Assembly: GCF_000381345.1 (NCBI RefSeq)
Contig: NZ_KB906402.1
Coordinates: 1-64,000 of the forward strand
Reading direction: 5' to 3'
DNA length: 64,000 nt
Source of the DNA: Deinococcus apachensis DSM 19763
GTDB lineage: Bacteria; Deinococcota; Deinococci; Deinococcales; Deinococcaceae
This document shows, in pieces, positions 1-11,238 of this stretch (its first letter is position 1; every line of letters begins with the position of its first letter). The notes under the pieces were generated by a model. That model did not search any database. It saw only the letters and a list, made by a program, of their open reading frames with translations, and was not told the origin of the DNA. Both the position numbers and the translations under genes were made by a program.

Positions 1-1145
1 GAGCAGCTCAGTTTGGCGTCGGCCCAGTCGGCGTGGTCGTAGTTGACGCCGTCACCGCCGTCATTCACCACCAGCTTGAGTTCATTGACGCCGCTGACGT
101 TCACGCTGATGGGTTGCGCACCGTCGCTGCCCCGCCGCGAAACGGCGGGCAGCAGCTCCACCCCGTCCCCGTACACCCGGAACAGCACGTTGCCCCGGTC
201 GCCGACCTCGTCGTCCACGCCCACCGAGGCGGTGAAGGTGGTGCAACGGCCTCCCAGCACGTAACTCACGCTGCTGTTGGCATGAACGCCCAGCCCCTTG
301 GCGTAGGTCACGCCGCCGATGGTGAGGACCCGACCATCGCCAGCGGCCTTGTCGCCGTTGGAGCGGTCTTTTTCAATGGGACCCCAGCCGTTGGTGGGGG
401 TGGACCAGGCCAGGTCGGAGACGTATTGATCGCCGCTGGGGGCGGGGGGAGGACAGGTAACGCGGGCGCTGGCCCAGTCGGCGTGGTCGTAGTTGATGCC
501 GTCGCCCGCGTCGCGGACGACCAGGCGCAGGGTAGAGACGCCGCTGACCGAGAGGGAGATGTCCCGGGGCGCGTCGGCGCCCCGGATCACGCCGCTGTCG
601 TAGAGCCGGGTGGCGTTGGGGTCGGTGGCGCTGCCGCTCCAGACTTCGAAGATCACCGAGCCGCGGTCGCCGACCTCGTCGTCGAGGCCCAGGGTGGCGG
701 AGAAGGTGGTGCAGGTGCCGCCCAGCGAGTAGGAGACCGAGGAGTTGGCGTGGGTGCCCAGCCCCTTGGCGTAGGTTTGGCCACCGATGGTGAGGGTCTT
801 GCCATCACCGGCGTTTTTGTCGCCGTTGGAGCGGTTGAGCTCGATGGGACCCCAGGCGTTGGTGGCGGAGCCGGGGTCCCAGGTGGCGTCGGAGAGGTAG
901 CTGTCGGCGGTGATGGCGGTGGCGTGGAGGCCAGCGGGGGCACCGGGACCGGACCAGGGGTAGCTGACCCCTCCGGCGTAGGGATCAGCGGAGTTGGACT
1001 GGACCTGGTCGCTCCACGGGTAGCTCACTCCCCCCGCGTAGGGGTCCGAGTCGTCAGGTGCCGGGGCTTTGGAGCAGGCGGCCAGCGCCAGCAGGGGGGC
1101 AAGCAGCAGCGCTGCGCGGCCCTGCCATCGTGGGGTTGTCTTCAT
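1..1145 (-). CDS. NPCBM-domain lipoprotein, 3' end outside window
   Basis: This gene encodes a secreted lipoprotein of at least 381 residues and is cut by the left edge. The start at 1145 has an AGGAGG site just upstream. The N-terminus is a lipoprotein signal ending LLALAAC. A short duplicated motif, [12 protein letters not shown], follows near residues 34-65. Two NPCBM-type modules occupy about residues 80-228 and 228-381, each with the marks [19 protein letters not shown] and [13 protein letters not shown] is a putative carbohydrate-binding fold, so binding of a surface polysaccharide is inferred from the adjacent exopolysaccharide genes on the other strand. A possible -10 box (TACGCT on the minus strand, 1216-1221) lies about 70 nt upstream. 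No catalytic domain is visible in the part present. Confidence 0.85.
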   Translation of the reverse strand, partial: MKTTPRWQGRAALLLAPLLALAACSKAPAPDDSDPYAGGVSYPWSDQVQSNSADPYAGGVSYPWSGPGAPAGLHATAITADSYLSDATWDPGSATNAWGPIELNRSNGDKNAGDGKTLTIGGQTYAKGLGTHANSSVSYSLGGTCTTFSATLGLDDEVGDRGSVIFEVWSGSATDPNATRLYDSGVIRGADAPRDISLSVSGVSTLRLVVRDAGDGINYDHADWASARVTCPPPAPSGDQYVSDLAWSTPTNGWGPIEKDRSNGDKAAGDGRVLTIGGVTYAKGLGVHANSSVSYVLGGRCTTFTASVGVDDEVGDRGNVLFRVYGDGVELLPAVSRRGSDGAQPISVNVSGVNELKLVVNDGGDGVNYDHADWADAKLSC

Positions 1146-1430
1146 CTTTTCCTCCTGGAAAGCTTGCGAGTTGTGCGGGAGATGGATTGACGGTGCGCCC
1201 CACCATGGGACGAGCAGCGTAAATTTTTCGTTGAGCGGCGGCACCCTGCCCCCGTGTCCCGGGTGGTCAGGGCCAGCATGATCACGTGCTGGACAAACTG
1301 GAAGGGGAAGGGCCATTTATATTTCTTTAGCGCCCCCTGAATACGGTGTGAGCGGGTCGTCCCCAGGAGAACTTGAGGAGCGGCAGCCGGAGGTGCTTCC
1401 TGGCCCCGGCGCGAGGTAAGGAGCGGCGCT

Positions 1431-2941
<1,511 letters not shown>

Positions 2942-2945
<4 letters not shown>

Positions 2946-4132
2946 GGGGCGCGGGCAGGCCGGTCGTCCTCCACGTCGTCACCCACCTCGACCTGGGCGG
3001 GGCCGAGGAGGTGGCGATCTCACTCGCCGGGGGGCTCGGCGGCGAGTACAAGCCCGAATTCTTCGCGGTCTACGGCGTCGCCGACACCGAGGTCGGGCAG
3101 GGGATGGCCTCCCGCCTGGCCGCGCTGGGGGTGCCCGTCCACAGCGGTACGCGGCTGGACGTCAAGCGCGGCGGCCTGCTGCACGCGGCCCTCAAGCTCG
3201 CCGCGCTGCTGCGGCGCACGCGCCCCGACATCGTTCACCTGCACACCGATATTCCCGAGGCGGTCTACGCCCTGGCGGCCCTGCTGGGCGCTCCGCTGGG
3301 GGGACGTTCCCCGGCTGCCGTGCGGACCATCCACAACACCACCCTCTGGCCGGTCTGGCAGCGTGTCGGCGCCTGGGTGGAGCGTCAGCTCACTCCGGTC
3401 AGCGCCGTGGCCGTGTCCCAGGCCGCTCTGGAGGGGCTGCGGGACTTCCGCGCCCGCCACGCCCTGCCCGCGCTGCCCCGTGACCGCTGCCATGTCGTCC
3501 ACAACGCGGTGACCCTGGCCGGGCCGCAGGAGCCCCAGGCGCCGTCTTCCGGTCCGGTCCGTGTCCTGTTCGCCGCCCGGCTCGAACCGCAGAAGGGCGC
3601 CGACCTACTGCCCGCCATCCTGGAGCGGGCCGCCGCGCTCACGAGGCGGGACGCCGAGGTGACCATGCTGGGGGAGGGCAGCCTGGGGTCCCTCCTGCGG
3701 GACTGGGCTCAGACCACCTCCCTGCGCTGGCCGGTCACGCTGGGGCCGCCGCGGGCCGGGCTCTCCGGCGTGCTGGCCGACTTCGACGTGGTGCTGATGC
3801 CCTCGCGCTTCGAGGGTTTCGGGCTGCTGGCGGGGGAGGCGCTGCTCGCGGGCACGCCCGTCGTGACGACCGATGTCGCCGGGCTGCGGGAGGTGCTGCC
3901 CACGGAGTACCCGCTGCTCGCGCCGCCGGAGGACACGGAGGCGCTCGCCCGGCACCTGGCCGCCGTGGTGGATGACCCGGAACCGTTCCGTGAACTGGCG
4001 CGGGAGTCGCGGAGCGAGATTGAGCGGAGGTTCGGGCTTCCGGGCATGTTGGAGGGGTACCGGGGCGTCTACCGTGACCTGCTGCGGCGCGACCTGAAGG
4101 GAGTCAGCCATGAACGTGCTCGTGGTGCATAA
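2942..4132 (+). CDS. GT4 family glycosyltransferase
   Basis: This is a 396-residue GT-B fold glycosyltransferase of family 4, expected to act at the cytoplasmic membrane face. The N-terminal acceptor domain shows VTHLDLGGAEEVA. The donor domain begins near residue 200 with FAARLEPQKGADLL and contains the E-x7-E signature in SRFEGFGLLAGEALLAGTP. The frame stays open far upstream, but the GTG at 2942 that overlaps the preceding stop is the sensible start, since homology begins within a dozen residues of it. It overlaps the next glycosyltransferase by 23 bp. The sugar donor is unknown. Confidence 0.88.
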
Positions 4133-5327
4133 CTTTTACCAGCAGGGCGGCGGCGAGGACGCGGTGTTCCGGGCCGAGACCGAGGCGCTGCGGGGGCACG
4201 GGGTGAACGTCGTCACCCATACCGTTCACAACGACAGCATCGGGGAAGGCAACCGGCTGGGCACCGCGCTGGGCACAGTGTGGAACGCCCGGGCGGCGCG
4301 CGCGCTGGCTGATCTGGTCGAGCGGCATGGCAGCGAGGTGGTGCATTTTCACAACACCTTTCCCCTGATCTCGCCCGCCGCGTACCGGGCCGTGCGGGCG
4401 CGCGGGGCGGCGGTGGTGCAAACCTTGCACAACTACCGGCTGCTGTGCGCGAACGGCACGCTCTTCCGCGACGGTCACGTGTGCGAGGCCTGCGTGGGCC
4501 GCACCCCGCCCTTGCCCGCCGTGCAGCATGCCTGCTACCGGGGCAGCCGGGCTGGCTCCGGCGTGGTCGCGGCGATGCTCACCACTCACCGCCTGCTGCG
4601 GACCTATGAGCGCCACGTGGACCTCTACGTGGCGCTCACCGAGTTCGCCCGCGGCAAACTGATTGAGGGTGGCCTGCCCGGGGACAAGCTGGCGGTCAAG
4701 CCCAACTTTCTGACGGGGGACGCCGCCGACGTGACGGTGAGGACGGAGGCCGCGGAACCTTACGCTCTGTTCGTGGGGCGGCTCTCCCCGGAAAAGGGCA
4801 CGGGAACCCTGCTGCGGGCCTGGCGTAAGCTGGGCGCATGGCTTCCCCTGCGCGTGGTGGGCGACGGTCCCCTCGGTCCCCAGGTCGAGGCGGCGGCCCG
4901 CGACCTGCCGGGGGTGGAGTGGCTGGGCCGTCAGCCCCCGGCCCGGGTGGCGGAGCTGATGCGCGGGGCGAAGGTGCTCGTCTTTCCCTCAGAGTGGTAC
5001 GAGGGGTTCCCGATGACGCTGCTCGAAGCGTTCGCGGCCGGGCTCCCGGTCGTGGCGAGCGGGCACGGCTCCATGCCTGGCATCGTCGAGCATGGGGTGA
5101 CGGGGCGGCTCTTCCGCCCGGGCGACCCCGACGACTTGGCGGCGCAGGTGCGGTGGATGCTCGACCACCCAGGGGAGCACACCCGGATGCGCGCGGCCGC
5201 CCGACACGTGTACGAGACCCGTTACACTGCCGGGCGCAACGTCGAGGAGCTGCTGGGCATCTACCGGCAGGCCGTTGCGCGGCGCGGCCAGGCCGAGGCC
5301 CTGCCAACACGCGGCTCCTTCTCGTGA
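4110..5327 (+). CDS. GT4 family glycosyltransferase
   Basis: This 405-residue protein is a second family 4 glycosyltransferase, with an N-terminal [13 protein letters not shown] motif typical of exopolysaccharide glycosyltransferases. The donor domain starts near residue 221 ([15 protein letters not shown]), and the E-x7-E signature lies near residue 300 ([16 protein letters not shown]). The ATG at 4110 follows an AAGGGAG site inside the end of the previous gene, so the polymerase gene and these two transferases form one tightly coupled unit. An internal CxxC pair (HVCEACVGR, near residue 128) is common in this subgroup. Substrate unknown. Confidence 0.88.
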   Translation: MNVLVVHNFYQQGGGEDAVFRAETEALRGHGVNVVTHTVHNDSIGEGNRLGTALGTVWNARAARALADLVERHGSEVVHFHNTFPLISPAAYRAVRARGAAVVQTLHNYRLLCANGTLFRDGHVCEACVGRTPPLPAVQHACYRGSRAGSGVVAAMLTTHRLLRTYERHVDLYVALTEFARGKLIEGGLPGDKLAVKPNFLTGDAADVTVRTEAAEPYALFVGRLSPEKGTGTLLRAWRKLGAWLPLRVVGDGPLGPQVEAAARDLPGVEWLGRQPPARVAELMRGAKVLVFPSEWYEGFPMTLLEAFAAGLPVVASGHGSMPGIVEHGVTGRLFRPGDPDDLAAQVRWMLDHPGEHTRMRAAARHVYETRYTAGRNVEELLGIYRQAVARRGQAEALPTRGSFS

Positions 5328-5424
5328 GGCTGGGGGCCAGGGGCTGCGGGTCGAGAAGCCCCCCGGTCCTGCTGGTGCCCGGCGTTTTCCCGTCCCCGCT
5401 CGCCTCTTCCCAAGGAGTCTGCCT

Positions 5425-7878
5425 ATGCCAAATTCCCGGGCTTTCGTCGCCCACCCGCGCCGCGCCGGACGTGCCCTGACCATCGCCGCCCTGCTGGTGG
5501 GCTGTGCCGGTCCCACCTCCACCCCGTCCTCCGGACCCGATTTCGTCTACGACGGCCTCGACTACAGTTGGACCAGCGACGCGTCGGCGATCCAGCCCCT
5601 GACCATCAATCCGGGAGACAACTCCCTGAGTTACGAGACCTGGACCTCGGCCACGAACGGCTGGGGACCCATCGAGCGAAACCGCAGCAACGGCGAGAAG
5701 CACGGGAACGACGGCAACCCCCTGAGCATCGGCGGCGTGAAGTTCGAGCGGGGCTTCGGGGCCCACGCGAACTCCAGCATGGCCTTCGCGCTGGCGGGCC
5801 AGTGCCAGACGTTCACGACGAGCGTGGGCATGGACGACGAGGTGGCCAACCGGGGCAGCGCGATCTTTCAGGTCTACGCCGACGGCGAGAAGCTGTACGA
5901 CAGCGGTGTGGTGCGCGGGGCGGACCCGGCCCGGGCGCTGAGCGTGGATGTGGGTGGCCGGAACGAGCTGCAGCTGGTCGTGACCGACGCCGGGGACGGG
6001 ATCAACTACGACCATGCCGACTGGGGGGGGCCCACGCTGCGCGGCTGCACCCCATCCCAGACCCCGCCTGGCCAGGGGCAAGACCTGGCCCTTACCCCCG
6101 CCGAGCAGATCTTCAGCGGTGTGGTGAACAGCACGGGCGCCCCCCAGTCCGTGACCCTGCGCAACCGGGGCAGCGCCCCCCTCCACATCAACAGCGTGGA
6201 GCTGACAGGGAAGAATGCTGACGACTTCCGCCTGGTGAACCCGCCCGCCTGGCCGCTCACCCTGCCGCCGGGCGCGAGCGCTGAGGTGCAGGCGAGCTTC
6301 ACCCCGAATGAGGTGGGCGCGCTTCAGGCCGCGCTGCGTGTGACGAGTGATGCCGCCGGGAAGCCGACCCAAACCGTGGGTCTGTACGGCCTGAGCGCCC
6401 GCGGCGAGCAGGGCAACCTGGAGCCGCCCCTGGCGCAAATCGTGCAGACGCTGGGGTACACCGTCAATGTGGGTGGCACCAACCTCATCCTGGGCACGGG
6501 GTCCGCCCCCATCGGCGACGAGGTGGTCGCCCCCCTCTTCACCAAGGCGGGACCGGGGCCGGTCACCCTGCGGCCTGTCGCCCGCTACTCGCCCGACGAC
6601 CCCCTGCCCTTCGGGTACTACACACCGGGGAGCGGGAGCCCCGCGCTACACCCGGTCGCCGAGATCGCGCGGGGCGGGGAGCAGCGGCTGGGCCCCCCCC
6701 TCAGCCCCGGCGGGCGGGAGACCTTCGACCCGGGCAGCGCCACCTTCGGCCTGTACGTGGGGGCCACGAGCTACGCCCCGCAGAACAGCTACACCCAGGA
6801 CGAACTCAACGTCGCCCGGGTCCAGCACGCTGCGCGGATCTATCCCCTGAAAAATCGCGCGGGCCAGCCGCTGGCGAACACCTACCTGGTCGCCTTCGAG
6901 CCCGCCGTCAACGGGGACTACCAGGACTACGTCTTCGTGGTGAGCAATGTGAAGCCCGAAGCCGCCGCCGGAACCATCCGGTGGACGCTGCGCAAGTCTG
7001 CCCTCATCGCCGTGAGCGAGGCGCAGGGCGCGGCCGTGAACGGGCAGTTGTACGTCTTCGGGGGCTTCGAGACGGGACTGCGGGCCACCACTCGCTCCCA
7101 GGTCTACGACCCGGCGGCGGACCGCTGGGCGGAAATTCCCGCCATGCCGGAGCCCATCACGCATGGGGCGGTGGCGGTGGACGGCACCACGGTGTATATC
7201 GCGGGGGGCTTCATCGGCAACCATCCCGGCCCGCAGACGAACCATGTCTGGAAGTACGACACCGCCGCCCAGACCTGGAGCGCGGGTGTGCCGCTGCCGG
7301 GCGCGCGGGGCGGCGGCGCGATGGTGCGCCTGGGCCGCCAGCTCCACTTCTTCGGGGGGGTTGAGCGCGACCTGGAGAATACCCAAACCTACCTGCGGGA
7401 CTCGGCGGACCACTGGGTGCTCAACCTCGACGGCGCCGCGGCCTGGACGCGGGCCGCACCCCTGCCCAACCCTCGCAACCACACGGCGGCCGTGGTCCTG
7501 AACGGTCAGATCTACGCCATCGGCGGCCAGCACCTGGGGGACGAGGAGGCGGGCAACCAGCGTTCGGTCGAGCGGTATGACCCCGCCACCGATACCTGGG
7601 TCCCCCGCGCGAACCTGCCGCTCCCGCTGGGCCACATTAATGCGTCGACCGTGGTCTGGAACGGCAAGATCGTGGTGGTGGCGGGCGTGACCCAGAAGTC
7701 CCTGGAGGTCGCCAACATCTCAGAGTACGACCCGGCGGCGGACACCTGGACCGCGCTCACGCCGCTGCCCGCCGCCCGGCAGTCCCCGGTTGCGGACGTC
7801 ATCGGCGGCGAGCTGGTGGTGACGGGCGGTTCCTTGCCCGACGGCATCAAGGCGACGACCTGGACCGGCACCCGCTAA
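5425..7878 (+). CDS. NPCBM and Kelch-propeller lipoprotein
   Basis: This gene encodes an 817-residue lipoprotein. The start at 5425 is chosen because AAGGAG lies 8 nt upstream and the signal peptide ends in LLVGC. The mature protein begins with a DYSWTS-containing linker. An NPCBM module follows (residues 65-205, with [23 protein letters not shown] and [10 protein letters not shown]), then an Ig-like ASPM/Hydin-type choice-of-anchor domain (about 220-320), an unassigned region (335-510), and Kelch repeats to the end (about 520-810, repeated YVFGGF/YIAGGF and YDPAADxW blocks). The layout is that of a surface glycan-binding protein with a beta-propeller. It lies 97 bp after the glycosyltransferases on the same strand. 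Enzyme activity is not evident, although galactose-oxidase-like enzymes also use Kelch propellers. Confidence 0.87.
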   Translation: MPNSRAFVAHPRRAGRALTIAALLVGCAGPTSTPSSGPDFVYDGLDYSWTSDASAIQPLTINPGDNSLSYETWTSATNGWGPIERNRSNGEKHGNDGNPLSIGGVKFERGFGAHANSSMAFALAGQCQTFTTSVGMDDEVANRGSAIFQVYADGEKLYDSGVVRGADPARALSVDVGGRNELQLVVTDAGDGINYDHADWGGPTLRGCTPSQTPPGQGQDLALTPAEQIFSGVVNSTGAPQSVTLRNRGSAPLHINSVELTGKNADDFRLVNPPAWPLTLPPGASAEVQASFTPNEVGALQAALRVTSDAAGKPTQTVGLYGLSARGEQGNLEPPLAQIVQTLGYTVNVGGTNLILGTGSAPIGDEVVAPLFTKAGPGPVTLRPVARYSPDDPLPFGYYTPGSGSPALHPVAEIARGGEQRLGPPLSPGGRETFDPGSATFGLYVGATSYAPQNSYTQDELNVARVQHAARIYPLKNRAGQPLANTYLVAFEPAVNGDYQDYVFVVSNVKPEAAAGTIRWTLRKSALIAVSEAQGAAVNGQLYVFGGFETGLRATTRSQVYDPAADRWAEIPAMPEPITHGAVAVDGTTVYIAGGFIGNHPGPQTNHVWKYDTAAQTWSAGVPLPGARGGGAMVRLGRQLHFFGGVERDLENTQTYLRDSADHWVLNLDGAAAWTRAAPLPNPRNHTAAVVLNGQIYAIGGQHLGDEEAGNQRSVERYDPATDTWVPRANLPLPLGHINASTVVWNGKIVVVAGVTQKSLEVANISEYDPAADTWTALTPLPAARQSPVADVIGGELVVTGGSLPDGIKATTWTGTR

Positions 7879-7924
7879 GCCCCAGGCAGGACGAACAGGC
7901 GGCGTTCTGCCGCAAGCCCTTCTC

Positions 7925-7960
7925 CCCCCGGTGATCCCGGGGAACCCATCACCACGGGGG
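7925..7960 (+). terminator. Hairpin after the Kelch lipoprotein gene
   Basis: A stem of GGTGAT (7930-7935) with ATCACC (7948-7953) is extended by CCCCC (7925-7929) with GGGGG (7956-7960), leaving a two-base bulge. It begins 47 bp after the stop codon. No U-run follows, so it could be a Rho-assisted end or an mRNA-stabilising hairpin. Confidence 0.4.
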
Positions 7961-8060
7961 TGTGCTGGGACAGGTGGGCGGAGCTCCGGGCCTGGGCTCT
8001 TCCGGGTCCAGCCCGCCCACCTGCCTCCCGCGCAGCACTCCCCCGTCCGGCGAGGTGAAT

Positions 8061-9230
8061 GTGCAACGGAAGATCAGGGTCCTTTTTCTCTTCGAGGGGC
8101 TGTATGGACGGGGGGCTGAGCGCGTGTCCCTGAGTCTGGCCTCCCAACTGGACCGCGAGCAGTTCGAGCCCCGCATCTGGATTTTGCGCTCGGTGAACGA
8201 CCTAGCCGCTGAGGTGCCGCCCGATGTGCGGCCGCACGTGGCGTTGCGGCCCGATCAGCGCATCCGGCACCAGCTTTGGAGTGTTCCGCGGGACCTGCTG
8301 AGGGAGGCGGCGCAGGCCGACGTGATTGTGGCGACTGTGGAGCTGATGCCGACGTACTTCGGCTTCTTTGCTGGGCTGCTGACCGGGAAGCCCGTGGTGG
8401 GCTGGGTGCGGAACTCGCTGGACCGCGTGCTGGGGCAACTGCCCGCCCTGCACCGGTGGTTGGGGCGCCTGATCTACCCGCGCCTGCCCCGCCTGGTCTT
8501 CGTCTCGCACGGGCTGAAAGACACGCTGTCCCGGATGTTCCCCCTGCGGGAGGAGCGCCTGAGCGTCATCCACAACCCGCTGGACCTCGAGCGGGTGCGG
8601 GCGCTTGCCGCGGAGCCACTGCCCGAGTGGGCGGCGTTCATGACAAGGCGCGCCACCGTCCTCGGGGTCGGGCGGCTGACCAAGCAGAAGGGCTTCGACC
8701 TGCTGATCGAGGCCCACGCCGCGCTGCGTGCCCGGGGCGTGGAGCATGACCTGCTGATCCTCGGCGACGGTGAGCAGGAGCAGCTCCAGGACTTGGCGCG
8801 CCGCTTGGGGGTCGAGGGCAGCGTTCACCTGCCCGGCTACACCGCCAACCCCTACCCGTTCATGCGGCACGCGGCGGTCTTCGCCCTGTCCTCACGCTAC
8901 GAGGGCTTTGCGAACGTGATCACCGAGGCAATGGCCTGCGGCGCTCCCGTGGTGGCGACCGACTGTCCCTCGGGTCCCGCCGAGATTCTGGAGGGCGGGC
9001 GCCACGGCCTGCTCGTCCCCGTGAACGATAGCGCGGCCCTCGCCCAGGCCCTGGGCCGCGTGCTGGAGGACGGGGCGCTGCGGCAGCAGTTGCGCGAGGT
9101 GGGCCTGCGCCGCGCGCAGGATTTTGCTCCCGAACGCATCGTCCCCGCCTGGGAAGCGGTGTTGCGCGGCGCGGCGCGGCAGCCGGGGCGGGGCAGGCGG
9201 CGAACGGGGAGGAGCCGGGTGCGGGCATGA
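8061..9230 (+). CDS. GT4 family glycosyltransferase
   Basis: This is a third family 4 glycosyltransferase of about 389 residues. Visible marks are the N-terminal GLYGRGAERVSLSLA, the donor-domain opening GVGRLTKQKGFDLLIEA near residue 202, and the E-x7-E signature in EGFANVITEAMACGAPVV near residue 280. The start is uncertain: GTG at 8061 follows a GAGGTGA element at short spacing and is preferred, but GTG at 8055 or ATG at 7962 are in the same frame. The residues encoded before 8055 do not resemble the family. It lies between the Kelch lipoprotein and the phosphoglycosyltransferase, all on the plus strand. The donor sugar is not predictable. Confidence 0.85.
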   Translation: MQRKIRVLFLFEGLYGRGAERVSLSLASQLDREQFEPRIWILRSVNDLAAEVPPDVRPHVALRPDQRIRHQLWSVPRDLLREAAQADVIVATVELMPTYFGFFAGLLTGKPVVGWVRNSLDRVLGQLPALHRWLGRLIYPRLPRLVFVSHGLKDTLSRMFPLREERLSVIHNPLDLERVRALAAEPLPEWAAFMTRRATVLGVGRLTKQKGFDLLIEAHAALRARGVEHDLLILGDGEQEQLQDLARRLGVEGSVHLPGYTANPYPFMRHAAVFALSSRYEGFANVITEAMACGAPVVATDCPSGPAEILEGGRHGLLVPVNDSAALAQALGRVLEDGALRQQLREVGLRRAQDFAPERIVPAWEAVLRGAARQPGRGRRRTGRSRVRA

Positions 9231-9410
9231 CGGCCTCCACCCGCCTCAGGCCAGTCGGGAAGACACCGGCTGGCCCGCTTTTCGCCACGTCTCCCCCGGC
9301 GCCCGGCCCTACAGGCGCGGAGTCCCATTTTGCGTTCACGTAACGAGGTGAGGCGCAGCATGGGGCACAACCGAGCTGACTCTCACGCCAGCCGCCTGAG
9401 GAGTGACCCC

Positions 9411-10853
9411 ATGCAAGTCTCAAGTGACCGCCTTCAGTATTTCAGCGCTACCCGTGACGCGGCGCGGCTTTTTCGCAACCGGCAGGTGCTCAACGCGCTC
9501 GTGCTCGCACTGGGAGACCTGCTGGCACTGGGTACCGCCTTCGTCTGTGTGGCGTGGTGGCAGCATGCCGAGCTGAGCGCCACGCCGGTGAGCGCCTGGG
9601 TCTGGTTCGTGCTGGTGACCTGGCTGGGCGGCGCCTTTTTCCTGCAACTCCTCCCGAGCTGGGGGCTGGGTGCCCCCACCGAGATCAAGCGCCTGACCGA
9701 ACTCACGCTGCTGGTGTTCGCAGGAACCGTCGTCGCGCTGTACTTTGCCCAGGACGAGCCGGGGCCGGGTCGGCTGGCGCTCGTGCTGGGGGTGCTGCTG
9801 GCCTGGCCGCTGGTGCTGCTGCTGCGCTACGGGGCCAAGCGGCTGCTCGTGGGGGCGGGCCTCTGGGGCGTCCCCACCGTGGTGTATGGCGGCGCGGAAA
9901 CGGGCCAGCTTCTGATCGCCGCTTTGCAGGAAAACCCCGGCTACGGCTACCGGCCCGTCGGCGTGTTCGACGACGATCCCGGGTTGCGCGGCTCCCAGAT
10001 CCGCGGAGTCCCGGTGCTGGGTCCGGCCTCGGGCACCCTGCCCCAGGCGCCCATCGCCGTGCTGGCGATGCCGGGCATCGGTCGCGAGCGCACCCTGGAA
10101 CTGCTGGAAGGCCCCCTCTCGGGCTACCGCAGCGTGGTCCTGATCCCCGACCTGTTCGAGATGGAGTCACTGTGGGTCAAGGCGAGCGACTTCGGCGGCG
10201 TCCTGGGTCTGGAGGTCAGCCGCAACCTGCTCGATCCGGTGGCGCGCACCGTCAAGCGGGCCTTTGACCTGACGACCGTGCTGCTCAGTGCCCCCTTCTG
10301 GGTGCCCCTGTGCGGCCTCGTCGCGCTGGCGATCTGGCTGGAGGACCGGCAGAACCCGCTCTTCGTGCAGCCGCGGGTGGGCTACGGCGGGCGGCTGTTC
10401 GGCACCTACAAGTTCCGAACGATGGTGCCGAACGCCGAGGCGGTCTTGCAGCGGCGCTTGGCTGAGGACCCAGCCCTGCGCGCCGAGTGGGAGGCCAACT
10501 ACAAGCTGAGGCGCGACCCCCGCGTCACCCGGGTGGGAGCCGTGCTGCGCAAGACCAGCCTTGACGAATTCCCGCAGCTCCTGAATGTCCTGCTGGGCCA
10601 GATGTCGCTCGTTGGGCCGCGTCCCTTGCCCCCCTACCACCAGGAGCAGCTTTCCGGGCAGGTGCAGCGGCTGCGCGAACGGGTGTATCCCGGCATGACT
10701 GGGCTGTGGCAGGTGTCTGGCCGCTCGGAGGCGGGCAACCTGGGTATGGAGCGCTGGGACCCCTACTACGTCCGCAACTGGTCCCTGTGGTTGGATATGG
10801 TGATCCTGCTGCGAACCCTGCGCGTGGTGCTGCGCGGCAGCGGGGCGTACTGA
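9411..10853 (+). CDS. WbaP-type polyprenyl-phosphate sugar phosphotransferase
   Basis: This 480-residue membrane enzyme should start exopolysaccharide synthesis by moving a sugar-1-phosphate from a UDP-sugar to undecaprenyl phosphate. Four or five N-terminal membrane spans are followed by a Rossmann-like middle domain ([15 protein letters not shown] near residue 158). The C-terminal bacterial sugar-transferase domain has [14 protein letters not shown] (near 282), [10 protein letters not shown] (near 333), [15 protein letters not shown] (near 379), GPRPLPPY (near 402) and [13 protein letters not shown] (near 425), all hallmarks of the family. ATG at 9411 follows a GAGGAG site; the open frame upstream of it is not family-like. 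It is the last synthesis gene of the left-hand cluster. Confidence 0.9.
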   Translation: MQVSSDRLQYFSATRDAARLFRNRQVLNALVLALGDLLALGTAFVCVAWWQHAELSATPVSAWVWFVLVTWLGGAFFLQLLPSWGLGAPTEIKRLTELTLLVFAGTVVALYFAQDEPGPGRLALVLGVLLAWPLVLLLRYGAKRLLVGAGLWGVPTVVYGGAETGQLLIAALQENPGYGYRPVGVFDDDPGLRGSQIRGVPVLGPASGTLPQAPIAVLAMPGIGRERTLELLEGPLSGYRSVVLIPDLFEMESLWVKASDFGGVLGLEVSRNLLDPVARTVKRAFDLTTVLLSAPFWVPLCGLVALAIWLEDRQNPLFVQPRVGYGGRLFGTYKFRTMVPNAEAVLQRRLAEDPALRAEWEANYKLRRDPRVTRVGAVLRKTSLDEFPQLLNVLLGQMSLVGPRPLPPYHQEQLSGQVQRLRERVYPGMTGLWQVSGRSEAGNLGMERWDPYYVRNWSLWLDMVILLRTLRVVLRGSGAY

Positions 10854-10994
10854 CAACTTCCTGTTCAACGGTGGACAGCCCTGTTCGGCCCGGCCGAAGG
10901 GGCGCAGGAGGAACAGCAGGGCCACCGGGAAAGGAGTCGGCCCATCCGCACCCTCCCGGCAACCGAATAGCCTCCCGAATACGGGCGTGCAGTC

Positions 10995-11049
10995 CACGGG
11001 AAATTGGGGATGGTGTGGGAAGACCTGACACCATCCCCAATTTCCCGTG
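10995..11049. repeat. Perfect 22-bp inverted repeat (11-nt loop)
   Basis: The arms 10995-11016 and 11028-11049 are exact reverse complements (22 of 22). The first arm begins CACGGGAAATTGGGG. The loop is GGGAAGACCTG. It lies 141 bp after the phosphotransferase gene and 189 bp before the large NPCBM lipoprotein. There is no U-run, so it is either a strong bidirectional hairpin or a small palindromic mobile/repeat element. No second copy was seen in this window. Confidence 0.9.
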
Positions 11050-11238
11050 CCGCCCGGACCGCGAGGCGGCGGGGTAGAGTGCTGGCGCATGGGTGTCTGC
11101 GGGGAGGATGGGAGGGCGTTTCTTCCCCGTAACGAAACGTTAGCGGGCGGGGTGCCATCCTGCATACTGTCCCGGATTTCGCTGCCTCCCCCGTTCCCAC
11201 CCGTGGCACCCGCTTGCCACCCCGAAAGGACCCTCTGC

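Noticed and set aside
4696..6438. 580-codon minus-strand frame across glycosyltransferase and lipoprotein genes
   Set aside because: The plus-strand genes here have clear motifs; the antisense protein is Arg/Pro/Gly-rich without homology.
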